Made by a program: the position numbers and the translations under genes. Below are positions 6,812-9,666 of a stretch of DNA of 9,666 bases, in pieces. Below the pieces are notes generated by a model. The model had not been told where the DNA came from and ran no database searches. It saw only the letters and a program-made list of their open reading frames with translations. Source of the DNA: RBG-16-66-20 sp035517595 (GTDB lineage Bacteria > Pseudomonadota > Gammaproteobacteria > Burkholderiales > SG8-39); the NCBI GenBank assembly GCA_035517595.1, contig DATIYN010000002.1, positions 1-9,666 of the forward strand. The letters are read 5' to 3'. Each line of letters opens with the position of its first letter. Positions within the stretch are counted from its first letter, which is position 1.

Positions 6812-8171
6812 GCGGAAATGTTAACCCAAGTCTGCAGCCGCGGCCCGCCTCGCCGGCGCCGATCTCGATCTCGGCGCGGTGCGCCACCGCGATCTCGCGC
6901 ACGATCGAGAGCCCGAGGCCGCTGCCGGTGCCGGCGGTCCCGGCCATGCGGTAGAAGCGTTCGAGCACCCGCTCGCGCTCGGCGGGCGGAATGCCGGGTC
7001 CGTCGTCTTCGACCTCGAGAAAGGGATGCTGGTTCCGCACGCCCGTGCGCACCGTGACGCGCGCGCCCGGCGGAGAATATTCGAGCGCGTTGTGGATCAG
7101 GTTGCCGAGCGCCTCGCGCAGCAGCAGCGCGTCGCCGGCGACCGGCGCGTCCGCGAGCTCGAACCCGAGATCGATCTCCTTGGCCATCGCGCGGTGCACC
7201 CATTCGTCGGCCGCGTCTTCGACCACCGAGCGCAGGTTGACCGTCGCGACCGCATCGGCGCGCGCTCCGCCGGGCTCGGCGCGCGCGAGCGCGAGCAGCT
7301 GGTTCGCGAGCCGCGCCGTGCGGATCGTCGCCGTGCGCAGCTGCTCGAGCTGCGCGCGCTGCTCCGCGGGCGGGTCGTGCGACAGCGCGAGCTCGGTGTG
7401 GGCCTGCAGACCGGCGAGCGGCGTGCGCAGCTGGTGCGCGGCATTGGCGAGAAAGCGCTGCTGGTTGGCGCTCGCCTCGCCGACGCGGCCGAACAGCTGG
7501 TTGAGCGCGGCCACCAGCGGCAGCGCTTCTTCGGGCGCGCGCGCCGGATCGATCGGCTGCAGGTCCCGCGCCGATCGGGCCCGGATCTCGCGGGACAGGT
7601 CCTCCAGCGGCGTGAGGCCGCGCTTCACGCCGAACCAGACCAGCCCGAGCAGCAGCAGCGTGATCACGGCCGATGGAACGACGCCCGCCAGCGCGATGTC
7701 GCTCGCCAGCGCGCGCCGTTTCTTGGTCGTCTCGGCGACCTGGACGGTGCAGATGCGTCCGCCGCAGGGCACCAGCAGCGCGACCAGCCGCAACGCCTGC
7801 TCGTGGTAGAGCCCGTCGTAGGCGATGACGCCGTCTTCGGGCTCGGCGCCATGCGGCGGCGGCGGCAACCCGGAATCGCCCGCCAGCCGGCTGCCGTCGG
7901 GATTGCGCACGAGGTAGTAGATCGTGTCGTAGCGGTCGGTGCGCAGCACCTGCTCGGCCGCGCCCGGCAGATCGAAGGCGAGCTTGCCGTCGTCGCCGCG
8001 AATCCTCTCGCCGAGCGCGATCGCGACGTCGATCAGCGCCTGGTCGTAGGCCTCGTTCGCGGGATCCAGCGCGAGATAGTAGGCGCCGACCGTGCCGAGC
8101 ACGAGCAGCACCGCCACGGGCGGCAGCAGCAGCCTCAGCAGATGCGAGCGGAGGGTCCGGCGCGTCGTCAT
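6804..8171 (-). CDS. Two-component sensor histidine kinase (2CSK_N type, TctE/QseC-like)
   Basis: This is a 455-residue inner-membrane kinase that should phosphorylate the response regulator encoded just upstream. Order: basic MTTRRTLRSH, TM1 at about 11-34, a periplasmic 2CSK_N-type region at about 36-155 (ALDPANEAYDQALIDVA), TM2 at about 159-180, a HAMP-like linker to about 232, then a dimerisation domain with FLANAAHQLRTP and phospho-accepting His246. The ATPase domain has the N box GNLIHNALEYS (Asn357, Asn361), DDGPGIP at 389-395 and GTGSGLGLSIV at 414-424. The periplasmic part holds a Cys pair, Cys136 and Cys141 (PCGGRICTVQ). The ATG at 8171 follows the regulator stop by 22 bases; a longer reading to 8291 adds only Arg-rich residues within the regulator gene. 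The stop lies inside the xdhC start region (ATGGATAG). The signal sensed cannot be read from sequence. Confidence 0.93.
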   Translation of the reverse strand: MTTRRTLRSHLLRLLLPPVAVLLVLGTVGAYYLALDPANEAYDQALIDVAIALGERIRGDDGKLAFDLPGAAEQVLRTDRYDTIYYLVRNPDGSRLAGDSGLPPPPHGAEPEDGVIAYDGLYHEQALRLVALLVPCGGRICTVQVAETTKKRRALASDIALAGVVPSAVITLLLLGLVWFGVKRGLTPLEDLSREIRARSARDLQPIDPARAPEEALPLVAALNQLFGRVGEASANQQRFLANAAHQLRTPLAGLQAHTELALSHDPPAEQRAQLEQLRTATIRTARLANQLLALARAEPGGARADAVATVNLRSVVEDAADEWVHRAMAKEIDLGFELADAPVAGDALLLREALGNLIHNALEYSPPGARVTVRTGVRNQHPFLEVEDDGPGIPPAERERVLERFYRMAGTAGTGSGLGLSIVREIAVAHRAEIEIGAGEAGRGCRLGLTFPHG

Positions 8172-8193
8172 CGCGGGCCGCCGGCCGCCCGGT

Positions 8194-8907
8194 CTACGAT
8201 CCGGCCGGCGCGCCCTCGGCGCCGACTTCGCGATACTCCTCGAGCATGTAGCCGAAGCCGCGCACCGTGCGGATCTTGATGCCGGCGCCATCGAGCTTCG
8301 CGCGCAGGCGCGACACGTAGACTTCGATCGCGTTGGGGGTCAGCTCCTCGCCCCAGCTCGCCACCGCCTGGATGATGGCTTCCTTCGAGACGATCTTCTC
8401 CACGCGCGCGAGAAGCACCTCCAGCACCGCCCATTCCCGCGCGGCGAGATCGAGCGGCGCGCCGTTCAGCGTCGCCCGGCGCGCGAGCGTGTCGAGCACG
8501 AGCGGTCCGTGGACGATCTTCGGCCCGGTCTGCGCCTGCGAGCGGCGCACGAGCGCGCGCACGCGCGCGGCGAGCTCCGGCATCGCGAAAGGCTTGGCCA
8601 TGTAGTCGTCGGCGCCGAGATCCAGGCCGTGCACGCGGTCGTCGAGCGCATCGCGCGCGGTCAACACCAGGACCGGCGTGCGGTCGCCGGCGGCGCGCAA
8701 CCGGCGCAGCACCTCGAAGCCGTCGATCCCCGGCAGCCCGACGTCCAGGATGATCAGGTCGAAGCGCTCCTGTCGCGCGCCGAGCACCGCCTGCTCGCCC
8801 TTGGCCATGACGTCCACCGCATGGCCCTCGCCTTCGAGGATGCGCGCGATGCCGCTCGCCAGCGCGGCGTCGTCCTCGACTATCAGCACTCTCACGCGGC
8901 CAATCAT
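8194..8907 (-). CDS. OmpR/PhoB-family response regulator
   Basis: The 237-residue protein has an N-terminal receiver domain (about 5-120) and a C-terminal winged-helix DNA-binding domain (about 130-227). Receiver residues are intact: acidic EDD at 11-13, phospho-accepting Asp55 in LIILDVGLPGIDGFEVL, Thr83 in VLTARD and Lys105 in MAKPF. The DNA-binding domain shows LDLAAREWAVLEVLL and the recognition-helix region ELTPNAIEVYVSRLRAKLD, ending in IRTVRGFGYMLEE. It resembles TctD/QseB-type regulators, and the kinase gene next door is the evident partner. The ATG at 8907 has only a G-run before it; a GTG at 8895 would give the common MRVLIVEDD start and cannot be excluded. Targets are unknown; its own operon and the downstream xdhC-mocA are natural candidates by position. 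Confidence 0.94.
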   Translation of the reverse strand: MIGRVRVLIVEDDAALASGIARILEGEGHAVDVMAKGEQAVLGARQERFDLIILDVGLPGIDGFEVLRRLRAAGDRTPVLVLTARDALDDRVHGLDLGADDYMAKPFAMPELAARVRALVRRSQAQTGPKIVHGPLVLDTLARRATLNGAPLDLAAREWAVLEVLLARVEKIVSKEAIIQAVASWGEELTPNAIEVYVSRLRAKLDGAGIKIRTVRGFGYMLEEYREVGAEGAPAGS

Positions 8908-8927
8908 AACCCCCCGTCAGGTTCGCC

Positions 8928-8956
8928 AAAGAAAAGGGCCCACGCGAAGTGGGCCC
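8928..8956 (-). terminator. Rho-independent terminator, minus strand
   Basis: GGGCCCAC (8936-8943) and GTGGGCCC (8949-8956) form a perfect 8-bp, GC-only-but-two stem with a five-base loop. On the minus strand the hairpin is followed by TTTTCTTT (8935-8928), the expected U-tract. The plus strand has no T-run after the hairpin, so the element is one-directional. It would end transcription from the gene at 9166, yet its U-tract ends only 20 bases before the response regulator ATG. Confidence 0.78.
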
Positions 8957-9019
8957 CAAAGTCCTCGGCCGAGGGGAGGAGGAGGAAGTTCCCCGGCCGC
9001 GCTGCTACAGCCACAGGAT

Positions 9020-9063
9020 GCGCGTGCAAGCTTTCGAAGGCCTTTCCCGATGCTTGCACGCGC
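9020..9063. repeat. 12-bp perfect inverted repeat with 20-base loop
   Basis: GCGCGTGCAAGC at 9020-9031 is the exact reverse complement of 9052-9063. No T-run follows on either strand, so it is not a terminator. It may be an RNA stem or a protein-binding site; which one cannot be told from the sequence. Confidence 0.7.
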
Positions 9064-9165
9064 CTTTCAATGCACGCCGTTTCGAAAATGCGGGCGGATC
9101 CGCGGGCGAGCGCTCGCGCCGTTGCTCTAAGTCAACTCCGGATCGACGGCGAGCCCGGGCGCGCG

Positions 9166-9666
9166 CTACCGGGAGGGTGCGCCCGGAGGCACAGCGGGAA
9201 CCGCGCGCCAGCCTTCCTGGCACTGCTGGACGTACGGGTAGTAGGCCTTGGCCGATTCACAGTAGTACCAGGAACCGGCGGTCGGCTGGGCGGACGAGCG
9301 CGGCGCCTGTACCTCCGGAGAGGACGAGGCGGCGGGGGGAGGAAGCGGAGATTCCGTGGTCGGCTCGGCGCCCGGGGGAGGCGCCACCACGGTGTAACCG
9401 GCGCCCCCGGGAGCCGCGGCGTAGTACGTTTCGTTGGCATAGTAATAGGGGGCGCCGGCGATCCAGAGCGTCGCGTACGCGGGCGGGAGCACGGGCACGA
9501 CGAGCCCGAACGGCGGACGCACGACGACGAACGCCGCGCCCGCCGGACGGTAGAACACGCCGCCGTGGAAGTAGAGCCGCCCGCCTCCGAAGCCGATCGT
9601 CACCACGCCGGCGGGCAGCACGGCGATCGAATAGCCGATCGCCGGGTAGTAGTGCGCATGGTGATA
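9166..9666 (-). CDS. DUF6515-like Tyr/Pro-rich protein with Cys-containing tail (5' end outside window)
   Basis: The reading frame is open to the window edge, showing 166 C-terminal residues; the true start lies beyond 9666, and the GTG at 9621 is internal. The sequence is rich in Gly, Tyr, Pro and Val and contains two related units of about 40 residues. One runs from LPAGVVTIGFGGGRLYFHGG, the other from LPPAYATLWIAGAPYYYANE; each ends in a VV.PP.G pattern. This layout resembles DUF6515 family proteins, which are generally exported and of unknown function. A Pro/Ser-rich linker follows, then a tail WYYCESAKAYYPYVQQCQEG (about 9211-9270) with two cysteines, a pattern recognised from C termini of various bacterial envelope proteins. 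Envelope location is inferred. The gene is followed by non-coding DNA and a terminator at 8936-8956. Confidence 0.72.
   Translation of the reverse strand, partial: YHHAHYYPAIGYSIAVLPAGVVTIGFGGGRLYFHGGVFYRPAGAAFVVVRPPFGLVVPVLPPAYATLWIAGAPYYYANETYYAAAPGGAGYTVVAPPPGAEPTTESPLPPPAASSSPEVQAPRSSAQPTAGSWYYCESAKAYYPYVQQCQEGWRAVPAVPPGAPSR

Larger units (their letters stand above)
8908..9165. other. Non-coding, palindrome-rich intergenic region
   Basis: No credible gene occupies these 258 bases. Besides the terminator (8936-8956), they contain a 12-bp perfect inverted repeat with a 20-base loop (9020-9031 and 9052-9063), 12-bp palindromes CCTCGGCCGAGG (8963-8974) and GCGAGCGCTCGC (9106-9117), the 10-bp GCGGATCCGC (9094-9103), and AAGGCCTT (9037-9044). 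Short direct repeats are also present: TTTCGAA at 9032 and 9080, GCCTTTC at 9040 and 9062, TGCACGC at 9056 and 9071. It must hold the 3' end of the 9166 gene's message and the regulatory region of the two-component genes. No clean -35/-10 pair was found. It could include a small RNA ending at the terminator. Confidence 0.6.

Noticed and set aside
5504..7057. A 517-codon plus-strand frame opposite mocA and xdhC
   Set aside because: It is the shadow of well-supported minus-strand genes and has low-complexity Arg-rich content and no motif.
6879..8279. A 466-codon plus-strand frame opposite the histidine kinase
   Set aside because: The kinase shows all expected motifs on the minus strand; this frame is Arg/Ala/Gln-rich and featureless.
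8172..8291. N-terminal extension of the histidine kinase to 8291
   Set aside because: It overlaps the response regulator and adds an Arg-rich segment before a normal cytoplasmic start and TM1.
9020..9063. The long inverted repeat as a second terminator
   Set aside because: No T-run follows the hairpin on either strand and the loop is 20 bases.
9130..9135. TTGACT on the minus strand as a -35 box for the two-component operon
   Set aside because: No acceptable -10 hexamer lies 16-18 bases downstream; the matching position is GC-only.
9005..9223. A 72-codon minus-strand frame across the intergenic region
   Set aside because: It overlaps the end of the DUF6515-like gene, has an Arg-rich translation, no ribosome binding site and no similarity that I recognise; its sequence is explained by the palindromes there.
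9018..9236. A plus-strand frame starting at ATG 9018 after a purine-rich stretch with GGAGGA
   Set aside because: The GGAGGA run lies too far upstream of the ATG, most of the frame is antisense to the 9166 gene, and the translation is Arg/Ser-rich without a domain.

Overview
The window looks like ordinary chromosomal DNA of a high-GC betaproteobacterium. This is inferred from the GC-rich codon use, the gene order glyA-nrdR-ribD-ribE, a sensor kinase with a 2CSK_N-type periplasmic region, and a DUF6515-type protein. No transposase, phage gene, CRISPR array, tRNA or rRNA gene is visible. Coding density is very high, and all but the first gene lie on the minus strand, so the window is best read from right to left.

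Right edge (9166-9666): the 3' part of a secreted-looking Tyr/Pro-rich DUF6515-like protein with a Cys-containing tail. Next comes the only sizeable non-coding stretch (8908-9165). It is rich in palindromes and ends in a clear minus-strand intrinsic terminator at 8936-8956. Just downstream begins a tight gene string: an OmpR-type response regulator (8194-8907), its sensor histidine kinase (6804-8171), an XdhC/CoxI-family maturation factor (5789-6811, overlapping the kinase by 8 nt), a MobA-like molybdenum cofactor cytidylyltransferase (5194-5787, TTG start 1 nt after xdhC), and a soluble class III adenylate cyclase with a C-terminal FHA domain (4278-5180). Spacing and overlaps suggest one transcription unit linking signal sensing to maturation of a molybdenum hydroxylase. 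The hydroxylase itself is not in the window.

An extended -10 element (4261-4269) next to the glyA start marks a likely second unit: glyA (serine hydroxymethyltransferase), nrdR (repressor of ribonucleotide reductase genes), ribD and ribE (riboflavin biosynthesis). These genes share one-carbon, nucleotide and flavin metabolism. The ribE 3' end overlaps by 40 nt the convergent plus-strand gene for an exported DUF547 protein (33-902). The last codons of another plus-strand gene precede that one.

I found no convincing wholly new system. The items most worth a second look are the two-component/XdhC/MocA/cyclase string, the terminator placed only 28 nt before the response regulator start with its structured upstream region, and the convergent overlap at ribE.
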